This document shows positions 14,228 through 22,451 of a stretch of DNA of 48,822 nucleotides, one piece after another. Positions within the stretch are counted from its first letter, which is position 1. Each line of letters opens with the position of its first letter. The notes beneath the pieces were generated by a model, which saw nothing but the letters and a program-made list of their open reading frames with translations, was not told where the DNA came from and made no database searches. The stretch covers positions 1-48,822 of the forward strand of contig JAICWE010000019.1 of the NCBI GenBank assembly GCA_025934955.1, read 5' to 3'. Both the position numbers and the translations under genes were made by a program. The stretch comes from Gemmatimonadales bacterium (GTDB taxonomy: Bacteria; Gemmatimonadota; Gemmatimonadetes; Gemmatimonadales; GWC2-71-9).

Positions 14228-16915
14228 ATGAAGGGTCACGCGCCCTCCGAGCGCGACCTCGCCGTCCTCCGCTCCTTTGCCCGCCGCATTGATGCCTCCG
14301 ATGCCGGAGCGCACAACAATCTTGGCGTCCTCTATTACCGGAAGGGGATGGCGGAGGAGGCGATCGCGGCGTTCGCGCGCGCGCTCGAGCTCGACCCGCG
14401 CATGCAGGTCGCCCAGAGCAACATCGAGATCGCCTACCGGGAGAGCGGCTTCTACGACCGGCGCGTCGCCGATTTCCAGGAGCGACTGCACCGGCGCCCG
14501 GAGGACCGCGAGGCCCGATGGGAGCTGGCCCGCGCCTACGCGTCGCTGGGGCAGCACGACGCGGCGGCCGGGGAATTCGAGACGCTGTTGCGCGCCCGCC
14601 CCGACGACGGCGCGACGCTGATCCAGCTCGGGCTGGTGGAGAAGGCGCGCGGGCGGGTGGAGGCGGCGGAGGCGTGGTTCGGCCGCGCGGTGGCGCGCGA
14701 TCCCACGAGCGCCGTCGCCCGCTTCTACTACGGCGAGGCGCTTTACCACCGCGGCCTGAACGACCGCGCGCTCGGCGAGCTCAAGGCGGCCGTCGCGCAG
14801 AACCCGGAGTACGCCGAAGCGCACTACCTGCTGGCGTTCGTGCACGGCGACATGGGCGAGCACGAGGCGGCCCGCGCGGCGACCAAGCGCGCCGTCGCGC
14901 TCAATCCGACGCTGGCACGGGCGCAGGCCAACCTCGCGCTGGACCGCTACGCCGAGAACGGCGCCCGGCGCGACGCCGAGCCACGCGAGGCGCCGCGGCC
15001 CGAGGTGCAGGAGGGGAGTCCGCTCGCGCACTTCAGTCTCGGCCTGGCGTTCCGGCAAAAGGGCTACCACGCCGAGGCGCTACGCGAATACCAGCTGGCT
15101 CTCGACGCGGGCGAGGACCGCCGGCTGGTCCGGCAGGCGATGGCCGAGGTGCATCTGCTCCGGCGCGACCTCGCCGCCGCGCTCGAGATCTACGACGCGC
15201 TGGTCGTCGATCATCCCGATTCGCCCAAGCTGTGGAACGAGCGGGGCGTCTGCCTGCATCAGACCGGCCGCCGCGATGCCGCCCGGGATTCCTACCGCCA
15301 GGCAACCGCGCTCGATCCGCACTACGCGCTCGCCTGGAACAACCTGGGCGTGCTGGCGACCCGCGACGGTGACGCCGAGGCGGTGGTGAGCGCGCTCCAG
15401 CGCGCCATCGGCCGCGGACACGGGCCGGCGGCGGCGCGGCTCAACCTGGCCCTCTGGTGCGTGCAGCGCCGCGAGATTCAGCCGGCGCTGGAGCAATACC
15501 GCCAGGTGCTCGCCGAGGAGCCGAACGACCCGGCGGCATGGAACGGCATCGGCCTCGTGCTGATGGAGCTCCGGCGCCATGCCGACGCGCGGAACGCCTT
15601 CGGCCGCGCGATCGACGCGCGGCCGGACTTCGCCGCGGCGCACTACAACCTGAGCTTCGCCCTGAGCCAACTCGGCGATTTCGACGGCGCGCTGCGCGAG
15701 ACCAGGCGCGCGCTCGAACTGGAGCCGTTCTACGTGCCGCAGAAGTACGCGCTCGCCATCGACCTCCAGTACGAGGACCCGACGATCACGATCGCGCCGG
15801 AGATCTCGGCCGATGTCGGCGGCGACGCGCTGATCGGCGAGTTCAGCTTCGACGCCGCCCTGCTCGATCACATCTTCGACGAGCTGGCGCCGGTGCCGGC
15901 GGAAGACGTCGCGCCGCGCCCGGCCGATCCCCTCGCCCTCGCACGCGACTACGTGAGCAAGGGCCTGCTCGAGCTCGCCACCGCCGAGGTCACCCGCGCG
16001 CGCACGCGCGGCGCGGACGAAGCCGACGCGACGACCCTGCTGGGCGACATCTTCGCGCGGCGCGGGCTGCACGGCGAGGCGCTGGAGCGCTACCGCGCCG
16101 CGCGCGAGGTCGATGCCGGCATGCGCGCGGCGGCGTTAGGCGAGGTGCGCGCGCTGCTTGCGCTCGGACGCGCCGCGGAGGCCGTGCCGCTCGCCGATGC
16201 GCTGGCCGAGCGCCAGCCGGGTGACGTGGACGTGCTGGTGGCGCGGGCGCGGGTGCGGCTCGCCGGCGGGGACGCAGTCGGCACGCTCGACGGCATTCGG
16301 GAGGCGCAGGCCCGCGCGCCGGGCCGCGCGGATCTGTTCCACCTTCAGGCGACCGTCGCCCGCCGGCTGGGCGATCGCGCCGGCGCGCTGGAGGCGTTTC
16401 AGCTCGCGCTGCAGCTGGACGGCGGGCAGGTGCAGGTATGGCACGAACTGGGACAGCTGGAGGAGGAGCGGGAGAACTGGGTCGCGGCGCGCGCGGCGTA
16501 TGAGCGCGCGCTCGATCTCCTGCCGACCTTCCTCGACGCGGCGCTGGCCCTGGCCGATCTCGCGTGGCGCACCGACGGCGCCGCGGCGGCCATCAGTGTG
16601 CTGGTCGACGTGCTCTCGGCCGATCCGTACGCGCTGGAGGCGCTGGTGCTGCTCGGCCGCGTCCTGTTGGGCGACGACCGGCTGCCGCAGGCGCTCGAGG
16701 CGTTCGACCGCGTGCTGCGCTTCGATGCCGAGCATCCGGGCGCGCTGCTCCATCGCGGCGACGCGCTGCAGCGCCAGCGACGGCTGCGCGAGGCCGCCGC
16801 CGCGTGGGAGCGCGTGGTGCAGGTGGATCCCGCCGGCGCCTTTGCGCCGCAGGCGCGGAGCCGGCTCCGTTCCGCCCGCGACCTCGCGCACATCCTCTCC
16901 GCCCGGGCGGGCTGA
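14228..16915 (+). CDS. Large tetratricopeptide-repeat protein
   Basis: This 895-residue soluble protein has no signal peptide or membrane segment and is made almost wholly of tetratricopeptide repeats. Examples are AHNNLGVLYYRKGMAEEAIA, LWNERGVCLHQTGRRDAARD, AWNNLGVLATRDGDAEAVV and VWHELGQLEEERENWVAARA. I estimate 15-20 repeats in two blocks. They are split at about residues 515-575 by an acidic linker (ISADVGGDALIGEFSFDAAL) and a proline stretch. TPR arrays usually scaffold other proteins; no catalytic site is visible. It starts three bases after cheC and ends four bases before the first PATAN gene, so it very probably belongs to the chemosensory/GTPase unit. Confidence 0.9.
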   Translation: MKGHAPSERDLAVLRSFARRIDASDAGAHNNLGVLYYRKGMAEEAIAAFARALELDPRMQVAQSNIEIAYRESGFYDRRVADFQERLHRRPEDREARWELARAYASLGQHDAAAGEFETLLRARPDDGATLIQLGLVEKARGRVEAAEAWFGRAVARDPTSAVARFYYGEALYHRGLNDRALGELKAAVAQNPEYAEAHYLLAFVHGDMGEHEAARAATKRAVALNPTLARAQANLALDRYAENGARRDAEPREAPRPEVQEGSPLAHFSLGLAFRQKGYHAEALREYQLALDAGEDRRLVRQAMAEVHLLRRDLAAALEIYDALVVDHPDSPKLWNERGVCLHQTGRRDAARDSYRQATALDPHYALAWNNLGVLATRDGDAEAVVSALQRAIGRGHGPAAARLNLALWCVQRREIQPALEQYRQVLAEEPNDPAAWNGIGLVLMELRRHADARNAFGRAIDARPDFAAAHYNLSFALSQLGDFDGALRETRRALELEPFYVPQKYALAIDLQYEDPTITIAPEISADVGGDALIGEFSFDAALLDHIFDELAPVPAEDVAPRPADPLALARDYVSKGLLELATAEVTRARTRGADEADATTLLGDIFARRGLHGEALERYRAAREVDAGMRAAALGEVRALLALGRAAEAVPLADALAERQPGDVDVLVARARVRLAGGDAVGTLDGIREAQARAPGRADLFHLQATVARRLGDRAGALEAFQLALQLDGGQVQVWHELGQLEEERENWVAARAAYERALDLLPTFLDAALALADLAWRTDGAAAAISVLVDVLSADPYALEALVLLGRVLLGDDRLPQALEAFDRVLRFDAEHPGALLHRGDALQRQRRLREAAAAWERVVQVDPAGAFAPQARSRLRSARDLAHILSARAG

Positions 16916-16918
16916 GCG

Positions 16919-18085
16919 ATGGCGATCGAGGGACCGCTCCGCGAGCTCGACATTCACGACGTCTTCCAGCTCCTCGACCTGGGCCGGAAGACCGGCGCGC
17001 TGCGCATCACCTCGGACCTGCGGCAGAACGCGGGACAGGTGCTCTTCGAGCGCGGTTCCGTCATCGCGGCGCACATCCAGAGCAATCCGCATCCGATCGG
17101 CGCGCTGCTGCTCAAGGGCGGCCGAGTCGGCGAAGACGATCTGACGCGCGCCCGCGCCCTCCAGACCGGCGGCGACGCGCGGCGGCTGGGCGACATTCTC
17201 GTCGAGCTCGGCGCCATCACCCGGCGCGAACTCGACCGCGTCGTGCGCCAGCAGATCGAGGAAGTAATCTTCGAGCTGATCAGCTGGTCGGAGGGCTATT
17301 TTAGCTTCGAGGACGGCGCCATCGACCGCGTGCCGGTGGACGCGCCGGTGCACATCCCGACCGAGGCGCTGCTGATGGAAGCGGCGCGGCGCATCGACGA
17401 ATGGTCGCGCATCGAGAGCCGGGTGCCCCACATGAACGTGATCCCGCGCCTCGCCGAGCACGCCGGCGACGCCATGCTCGCCGACGGCGACCGCGCGCTT
17501 GATCTGGTGCCGTTCGAGTGGGCGGTGCTCGCCGCGCTGGACGGCGAGCACGATCTCCGCAGCGTCGCCGACCAGCTCGGCCGTCCGGAGTTCGATGTGG
17601 CGCGGACCGCTTTCGGGCTGGTGCAGGCCGGGCTCATCACACTCGAGGACCCGCGCCAACCCGCACCGCTCGCAGCGGAGTCGCGCGACGCGCCGGATCT
17701 CGTCGCCCGCGCCGAAGAGATGCTCGCCCTGGGCGACGCCGAGGCGGCTCGGGTGAGCGCCGAGGCGGCCGTGGCGGGCTTCCCGACGCAGGCCGCGGCG
17801 CATCAGGCGCTCGGTCGCGCACTGCACGCCCTGCATCAGTTCGACGCCGCGGAAGCCGCGCTGGGCGAAGCGGTGCGGCTGGACCCGGCGCTCGCGTCGG
17901 CGCGCCGGCTGCTCGGTGTCACCCAGGCGGCGCAGGGCCGGTTCGACGATGCCCGGAACACGTGGGACCGCTGGCGCCGGCTGGCCAACCTTCCGCCCGA
18001 GGAGCACGCCCATGAGCCGATCGTGGAACGGCTCCAGCAGGCGGCGCTCGCTCTCGCCGACGCCGTTCGAGGCCGCTATGAGTGA
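16919..18085 (+). CDS. PATAN (DUF4388) domain protein with TPR tail, 1
   Basis: This 388-residue protein starts with a PATAN/DUF4388 domain. IHDVFQLLDLGRKTGALRIT is followed by GQVLFERGSVIAAHI, a helical section GALLLKGGRVGEDDLTRARA, and LGDILVELGAITRRELDRVV with EEVIFELISWSEGYFSFEDG. A winged-helix-like segment (FEWAVLAALDGEHDLRSVAD) and about three TPRs (about 250-388) follow. PATAN domains occur in PatA and in cyanobacterial phototaxis regulators, where they contact other proteins. There is no receiver domain here. It forms a pair with the gene at 22451, which has the same layout. Its 3' end overlaps the next gene by eight bases. Confidence 0.88.
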   Translation: MAIEGPLRELDIHDVFQLLDLGRKTGALRITSDLRQNAGQVLFERGSVIAAHIQSNPHPIGALLLKGGRVGEDDLTRARALQTGGDARRLGDILVELGAITRRELDRVVRQQIEEVIFELISWSEGYFSFEDGAIDRVPVDAPVHIPTEALLMEAARRIDEWSRIESRVPHMNVIPRLAEHAGDAMLADGDRALDLVPFEWAVLAALDGEHDLRSVADQLGRPEFDVARTAFGLVQAGLITLEDPRQPAPLAAESRDAPDLVARAEEMLALGDAEAARVSAEAAVAGFPTQAAAHQALGRALHALHQFDAAEAALGEAVRLDPALASARRLLGVTQAAQGRFDDARNTWDRWRRLANLPPEEHAHEPIVERLQQAALALADAVRGRYE

Positions 18086-19046
18086 CGACATCCAGGCGCT
18101 GACCGCGCAGCTCGCCGCCGATCCCTCGTCGCTCGTCTTCCTCGAGCTCGCCGAGGCGCTGCGGCACCGCCGGCAGCTCGACGCCGCGCTCAAGGTGGCG
18201 CGCGCGGGACTCGCGCGCTATCCCGACCTCACCGACGCGCACGACCTGCTCGGCCGCATCCTCGCCGACCGCGGTGAAGCGGCGAGCGCCGCGGAGGCGT
18301 GGGGCGCCGCGATCGCGCTCGATCCCGGTCACGCCGGCGCCAACAAGGGCATGGCGTTCCTGCTCTATCACAACGGCGATGCGGCGGGTGCGCTGGAATA
18401 CCTCCAGACCGCCGCCCGTGCCGCGCCGGACGACGCCGGACTGCGCTCGGCGATCACCCGCGTGCGCGCCGAGCTGCCGCCGCACGACGGGATCGACGTC
18501 ACCGCCGCTCCCACGAACGGCGGCGGGTCCGGGCGCGACCCGCACGCGGTGCCGCTGGAGATCGAGGCCGCGGCCGAGCTCATCGCGGCATCGATCGCCG
18601 AGCAACCGGCGGCGGATGCTGAACCGACGGCTCCCCCGGTCGCGGCGGCAACGCCGACCGCGCCGGTTCCCTCGCCCGACCAGGTCGCGGAGTCGCTGTT
18701 CGCCGGCTTCGAGGGTGCCGATGACGGGATGCTGCTGCTCGATCGGAACGGTATGCGGCTCGGCGGCGGACTCCGGAGCCCTGATGGCGAGGACGTCGGC
18801 GACACCGTCGCCGCGCATCTCTCCGGCGTGTCCCGCGAGGCCGAGCGTGCCGCGCGCCTCCTCGGTCTCGGCGCGCTGGAGAGCGTCGCCGCCGAATCGC
18901 CCGACGGCAACCTGCATCTCCTCACGCCGAGCGAGGACACCGTGCTGCTCACCGTGCGCGACCGCAGCGTGCCCGTGGGCCGCCTGGCGCTCGTGGCCGA
19001 TCGCGCCGCGAAGGCCGCGCGCGTCTGGCTGGAGCGGCTCAGGTGA
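18078..19046 (+). CDS. TPR-roadblock/LC7 fusion protein
   Basis: This 322-residue protein has N-terminal TPRs (about 15-140: LAEALRHRRQLDAALKVARA, AHDLLGRILADRGEAASAAE). A low-complexity alanine/proline/threonine linker covers about 150-205. The C-terminal domain (about 208-322) has the roadblock/LC7 pattern: GADDGMLLLDRNGMRLGGGL, then helices, then DTVLLTVRDRSVPVGRLALV. Roadblock proteins of the MglB type bind and regulate MglA GTPases. The fold is judged by pattern only. The ATG at 18078 sits in ATGAGTGA overlapping the PATAN gene end, and upstream frame is shadow. The stop overlaps the next roadblock gene as GTGA. Confidence 0.78.
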   Translation: MSDDIQALTAQLAADPSSLVFLELAEALRHRRQLDAALKVARAGLARYPDLTDAHDLLGRILADRGEAASAAEAWGAAIALDPGHAGANKGMAFLLYHNGDAAGALEYLQTAARAAPDDAGLRSAITRVRAELPPHDGIDVTAAPTNGGGSGRDPHAVPLEIEAAAELIAASIAEQPAADAEPTAPPVAAATPTAPVPSPDQVAESLFAGFEGADDGMLLLDRNGMRLGGGLRSPDGEDVGDTVAAHLSGVSREAERAARLLGLGALESVAAESPDGNLHLLTPSEDTVLLTVRDRSVPVGRLALVADRAAKAARVWLERLR

Positions 19047-19393
19047 CCGGCGATCCGCGCGCGGTGCTCGAGCACGTCACCCGGGTCCGCGGCATCCGCG
19101 GCTCGATGCTGGTCGCCGAGAGTGACGGGCTGGTCGTGGCCGAGTCGCTGATGGAAGGCATGGACGGCGCGCCCGCGGCCGCGCTCGCGGCCAGTCTCGC
19201 CGGCCGGCTCCGGCGCGCCATGGCCACCGCCGGCTTCCGCGCGCCGGCCTTTCTCCAGCTCCGCGCCGAGCGCGGCACCGTGCTCGCCGTGCCCGCGGGC
19301 GACGATCTGCTGCTGGTGGCGATCGCGGAGCGCGACGCCAACATCGGCCTCGCCCGACTCGAGCTGCGCGCCGCCGCGGAGGCGCTCGGCTGA
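19043..19393 (+). CDS. Roadblock/LC7 domain protein (MglB-like)
   Basis: This 116-residue single-domain protein has the roadblock/LC7 arrangement. A leading helix (VLEHVTRVRGIRGSMLVAES) continues into a strand pair (DGLVVAESLMEG), a long alanine-rich helix and C-terminal strands (GTVLAVPAGDDLLLVAIAER) before a last helix. MglB proteins of this size form dimers that act as GTPase-activating proteins for MglA, whose gene lies two genes downstream. The GTG at 19043 overlaps the previous stop by four bases, and the stop shares one base with the next ATG (TGATG). This tight coupling suggests balanced synthesis with its partners. Confidence 0.85.
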   Translation: MTGDPRAVLEHVTRVRGIRGSMLVAESDGLVVAESLMEGMDGAPAAALAASLAGRLRRAMATAGFRAPAFLQLRAERGTVLAVPAGDDLLLVAIAERDANIGLARLELRAAAEALG

Positions 19394-19854
19394 TGCGCGC
19401 AATCGAGCCGTGGGTGGAGGAGCCGCTGCTCACCTTCCTCGACGAGTCGGCGGCGCGGTTGACGCTGCTCATGACCGCGTCGGGGCAGGTCGTCGCGCAG
19501 CACGGCTTCACCCGCTCGCTCGACGTGATGTCGGCCGCGGCGCTCGGCGCCGCGATCATCGCCTCCACCGAGGCGCTGGCGCGCCTCACCGCGGCGGAGC
19601 ACTACGGCGCGCTGATGCACCAGGGCGTACGGCAGGGCCTGTTCATTTCCGCGTTCGACACGCCCCGCGGGCGCTGGGTCGGGCTCGTGGTATTCGGGCC
19701 GGAGACATCGGTGGGGCTGGTGCAGCTCTTCTTTGCGCGCATGGTCGCGTCGCTCGCCGCGGCGGCGCCGGTGCGCGCGCCCCGTTCCGACGTGCTGGCG
19801 GAAAACTTCGAGCATGAGCTCAACGCCAGCCTGCGCGCGCTGTTCGGACGATAA
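19393..19854 (+). CDS. Second roadblock/LC7-like protein
   Basis: This 153-residue protein lies between the MglB-like protein and the GTPase. Its pattern again suggests a roadblock/LC7 fold: ARLTLLMTASGQVVAQHGFT, a helix with SAAALGAAIIASTEALARLT, then MHQGVRQGLFISAFDTPRGR and WVGLVVFGPETSVGLVQLFF. A C-terminal helix of about 25 residues is added. Several related bacteria have a similar gene directly before mglA. It may form heterodimers with the preceding protein or supply a second regulatory surface for the GTPase. It ends with a stop directly abutting the mglA ATG. Confidence 0.75.
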   Translation: MRAIEPWVEEPLLTFLDESAARLTLLMTASGQVVAQHGFTRSLDVMSAAALGAAIIASTEALARLTAAEHYGALMHQGVRQGLFISAFDTPRGRWVGLVVFGPETSVGLVQLFFARMVASLAAAAPVRAPRSDVLAENFEHELNASLRALFGR

Positions 19855-20457
19855 ATGTCTCTCGTCAACTTCACCGCGCGCGAAATCACCTGCAAGATCG
19901 TCTACTACGGCCCCGGTCGGTCGGGCAAGACGACCAACCTGCAGTATGTCTTCGGCCGCGTCCCGGAGAGCCGCCGCGGCAAGATGGTATCGCTCGCCAC
20001 CCACGGCGACCGCACGCTGTTCTTCGATTTCCTGCCGATCGACCTCGGCACCATCTCGGGCTTCGCCACCAAGTTCCAGCTCTATACCGTGCCGGGCCAG
20101 AGTTACTACAACGCCACCCGCAAACTGGTGCTCCAGGGCGCGGATGGCGTGGTCTTCGTCGCCGACAGCCAGGCGCGCCGCTTCGATGACAATCTCGAGA
20201 GTCTCCAGAACCTCCAGGAAAACCTGCTGGCGCAGGGCGTGGACGTCCGCCAGTTGCCGATCGTGTTCCAGTACAACAAGCAGGATCTGCCGGGCGACCT
20301 GGTCATGACGCGCGCGGAACTGGACGACGCGCTCAACTTCCGCAGCGTGCCGAGCTTCGGCGCGGACGCGCTGCACGGGAGCGGCGTGTTCGAGACGCTC
20401 AAAGGCGTGAGCGAGGCGGTGCTGCGCCGGCTCGCGGCCGGGAGCCCGGTCGGGTGA
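19855..20457 (+). CDS. mglA: MglA-type Ras-like small GTPase
   Basis: This 200-residue small GTPase closely follows Myxococcus MglA in sequence. The N-terminus [20 protein letters not shown] contains the P-loop (K25-T26). [13 protein letters not shown] is the switch region, [19 protein letters not shown] is the family-typical TVPGQ in place of Dxx[11 protein letters not shown] follows, and QYNKQDLPG is the base-specificity NKxD. MglA-GTP marks the leading pole and controls gliding or type IV pili in Myxococcus; here the target is unknown. The start abuts the previous stop, and the 3' end overlaps the DnaA-like gene as GTGA. All nucleotide motifs are intact. Confidence 0.95.
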   Translation: MSLVNFTAREITCKIVYYGPGRSGKTTNLQYVFGRVPESRRGKMVSLATHGDRTLFFDFLPIDLGTISGFATKFQLYTVPGQSYYNATRKLVLQGADGVVFVADSQARRFDDNLESLQNLQENLLAQGVDVRQLPIVFQYNKQDLPGDLVMTRAELDDALNFRSVPSFGADALHGSGVFETLKGVSEAVLRRLAAGSPVG

Positions 20458-22451
20458 CGACGCAACTCAACGCGCAGTCGCGCTTCGAGACCTTCGTGGT
20501 CGGCGCGTCGAACCGCCTCGCGGTGACGGCGGCCAAGGCGGTCGCGGAATCGCCGGGCGCGGTGTACAACCCGCTCTTCCTCTATGCCCGGCCCGGCCTG
20601 GGCAAGACCCACCTGCTGATGGCGGCGGGCCACGGGGCGCGCGCCATCAACCCGCGCCTCGCCGTCGAGTACCTCACCGTGGACGACTTCGTCGAGTCGT
20701 TCAACGCCGCGATCGCCGCGGGGCAGGGCGAGGTCTATCGCCGCCGTTTCCACGACGTGGACGTGCTGCTGGTGGACGACGTGCAGTTCCTCGCCGGCCG
20801 GCGCGAGATGCAGGCGGAGCTACTGCGGCTCATGGACGCGCTCCAGGCCGCCGGGCACCAGGTGCTGCTCAGCAGCGACCGCGCGCCGGCCGAGATCGAG
20901 AGCCTCGACGAGCGGCTGATCCGTCGCTTCGCGGGCGGGCTGGTGATCGACATCGCCGCCCCGGACTACGAGACCCGCGTCGCGATCCTGCGCCGCCGCG
21001 CCGAGGAGCGGAAGGCGACCTTCGCCGCCGGCGTGCTCGACGCCGTCGCCCAACTGCCGATCGACAACGTGCGCGAGCTGCTCGGCGCGCTCAATCGGCT
21101 GATCGCGTTCCAGGCGGTGAGCGCGGTACCGCTCGACGTGGCGCAGGCGCGCGTGCTGGTCGGCGCGACGGAGTCCACCGGGAACGGCGCCTCCGCGCCG
21201 GCGTCGCCCCCGGCGGCGGATCCGGCGTCCGGCCTCACCGGAACCGCCGCCACGCCGGCGCCGACCGCCGCGTCCGAGTTCGACGACTTCCTCTCCGATG
21301 TCACCGCCACGCTCTCGCAGCAGGTGGAGTCGTGGCGCGCGCGGGTGGGCGAGGCGATCCTGCGCTGGGAAGGCGAGGGCTATCGTACCGCGCGGCTCGC
21401 GACGCTGCTGAACGCCGAGTCGCCGGTCGATCCCGAGAGCGCGCTCCGCGAGTACGAGGCCGACGTGCAGCGGCTGCAGCGCATCGCGGCGGAGATCGAG
21501 CAGCTCTCGCCCGAGGCGGCGGGCGCCATGGTCCTGCGCGATCCGGACGACGTCGTCGGCGCGGAGGCGCTGCTGGTCCGCACCCGCGAGGGCACCGAGC
21601 CGCCGCCGCCGCCGGTGGCGACGTGGCGGCTCGACGACATGGTGGACGGCCCCAGCAGCCGGATGGCGCTCGCCGCGGCGCGGGCCGCGGTCGTGGAGCC
21701 GGGCGTCCGCTACAACCCGCTGGTCGTCGCGGGCGGGAGCGGCGTCGGCAAGACCCATCTGCTGCACGGGCTCGGCAACGCGCTCGAGGCGGCGGGTGTG
21801 GCACCGGTCGCGTGTCTCAGCACCCACGAATTCATCGACGAGCTGATCGGCGCGCTGGACCGCGACCGGATCCCGGCGTGGCGCGCGCGCTATCGCCGGG
21901 TGGGCGCGCTGCTGCTCGACGACATCCATCTCGTCGCCGGGAAGGATCGCACCCAGGACGAGCTGTTCTGGCTGTTCAACTTTCTTTTCGAGTCGAACCG
22001 GCAGATGGCATTCACCTCCGCGGTGCCGCTGGCGGAGCTCGCCGGTGTCGAGCCGCGGCTGCTCACCCGATTGGAGGGCGGGCTCGTCGTCGAGCTGCCG
22101 GCGCCCGATCGCGACGTGCGCCAGCGCGTGGTCGAGCGCGTGCTCGCGGCCCGCGGTGACGGCGATGCGGCCGATCCCGAGCTCGTGGCGTATCTCGCGG
22201 CGCGGCCGGCCGACTCGGTGCGTACGGTGCAGGGCCTGGTGCAGCGCGTGCTCGTGGCGGCGGAGAGCCAGGGCCGCCCCGCCAGCGCGCCGCTGGCGCG
22301 CGAGGTGATCGAAGGCCCGGCCAAGCCGCCCCGCCGTCCGAGCGGACGCGCCAGCGGCATCGTCGCCGCGGCGGGCGGTGCCCGGAGCCGCGAGAAGATG
22401 GTATGGGAGTGGGCCGACGTCACCGAGCGCGCGCTCGAGGATTGGCGCTGA
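20454..22451 (+). CDS. Tandem DnaA-like AAA+ ATPase lacking the DNA-binding domain
   Basis: This 665-residue protein has two DnaA/Hda-type AAA+ modules. Domain 1 (about 8-245) has [32 protein letters not shown] (Walker A K51), LLVDDVQFL (Walker B D108-D109), LLSSDRAP (sensor 1), [12 protein letters not shown] (box VII arginine) and [15 protein letters not shown] (sensor 2). A linker of about 140 residues is disordered then helical. Domain 2 (about 386-625) has [32 protein letters not shown] (K433), [18 protein letters not shown] (D489-D490) and [12 protein letters not shown]. The DnaA helix-turn-helix (DHTTV signature) is absent, and the C-terminus is a short basic tail with a tryptophan-rich end. 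It lies between mglA and a PATAN gene, coupled to both by overlaps, so an ATP-dependent role in the GTPase/Che pathway is inferred. It is not the replication initiator. Confidence 0.9.
   Translation: MTTQLNAQSRFETFVVGASNRLAVTAAKAVAESPGAVYNPLFLYARPGLGKTHLLMAAGHGARAINPRLAVEYLTVDDFVESFNAAIAAGQGEVYRRRFHDVDVLLVDDVQFLAGRREMQAELLRLMDALQAAGHQVLLSSDRAPAEIESLDERLIRRFAGGLVIDIAAPDYETRVAILRRRAEERKATFAAGVLDAVAQLPIDNVRELLGALNRLIAFQAVSAVPLDVAQARVLVGATESTGNGASAPASPPAADPASGLTGTAATPAPTAASEFDDFLSDVTATLSQQVESWRARVGEAILRWEGEGYRTARLATLLNAESPVDPESALREYEADVQRLQRIAAEIEQLSPEAAGAMVLRDPDDVVGAEALLVRTREGTEPPPPPVATWRLDDMVDGPSSRMALAAARAAVVEPGVRYNPLVVAGGSGVGKTHLLHGLGNALEAAGVAPVACLSTHEFIDELIGALDRDRIPAWRARYRRVGALLLDDIHLVAGKDRTQDELFWLFNFLFESNRQMAFTSAVPLAELAGVEPRLLTRLEGGLVVELPAPDRDVRQRVVERVLAARGDGDAADPELVAYLAARPADSVRTVQGLVQRVLVAAESQGRPASAPLAREVIEGPAKPPRRPSGRASGIVAAAGGARSREKMVWEWADVTERALEDWR

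Noticed and set aside
20454-22451. DnaA-like gene taken as the replication initiator with a nearby origin
   Set aside because: The DNA-binding domain is absent, no dnaN/recF/gyrB neighbours are present, and there is no AT-rich region with DnaA boxes close by.
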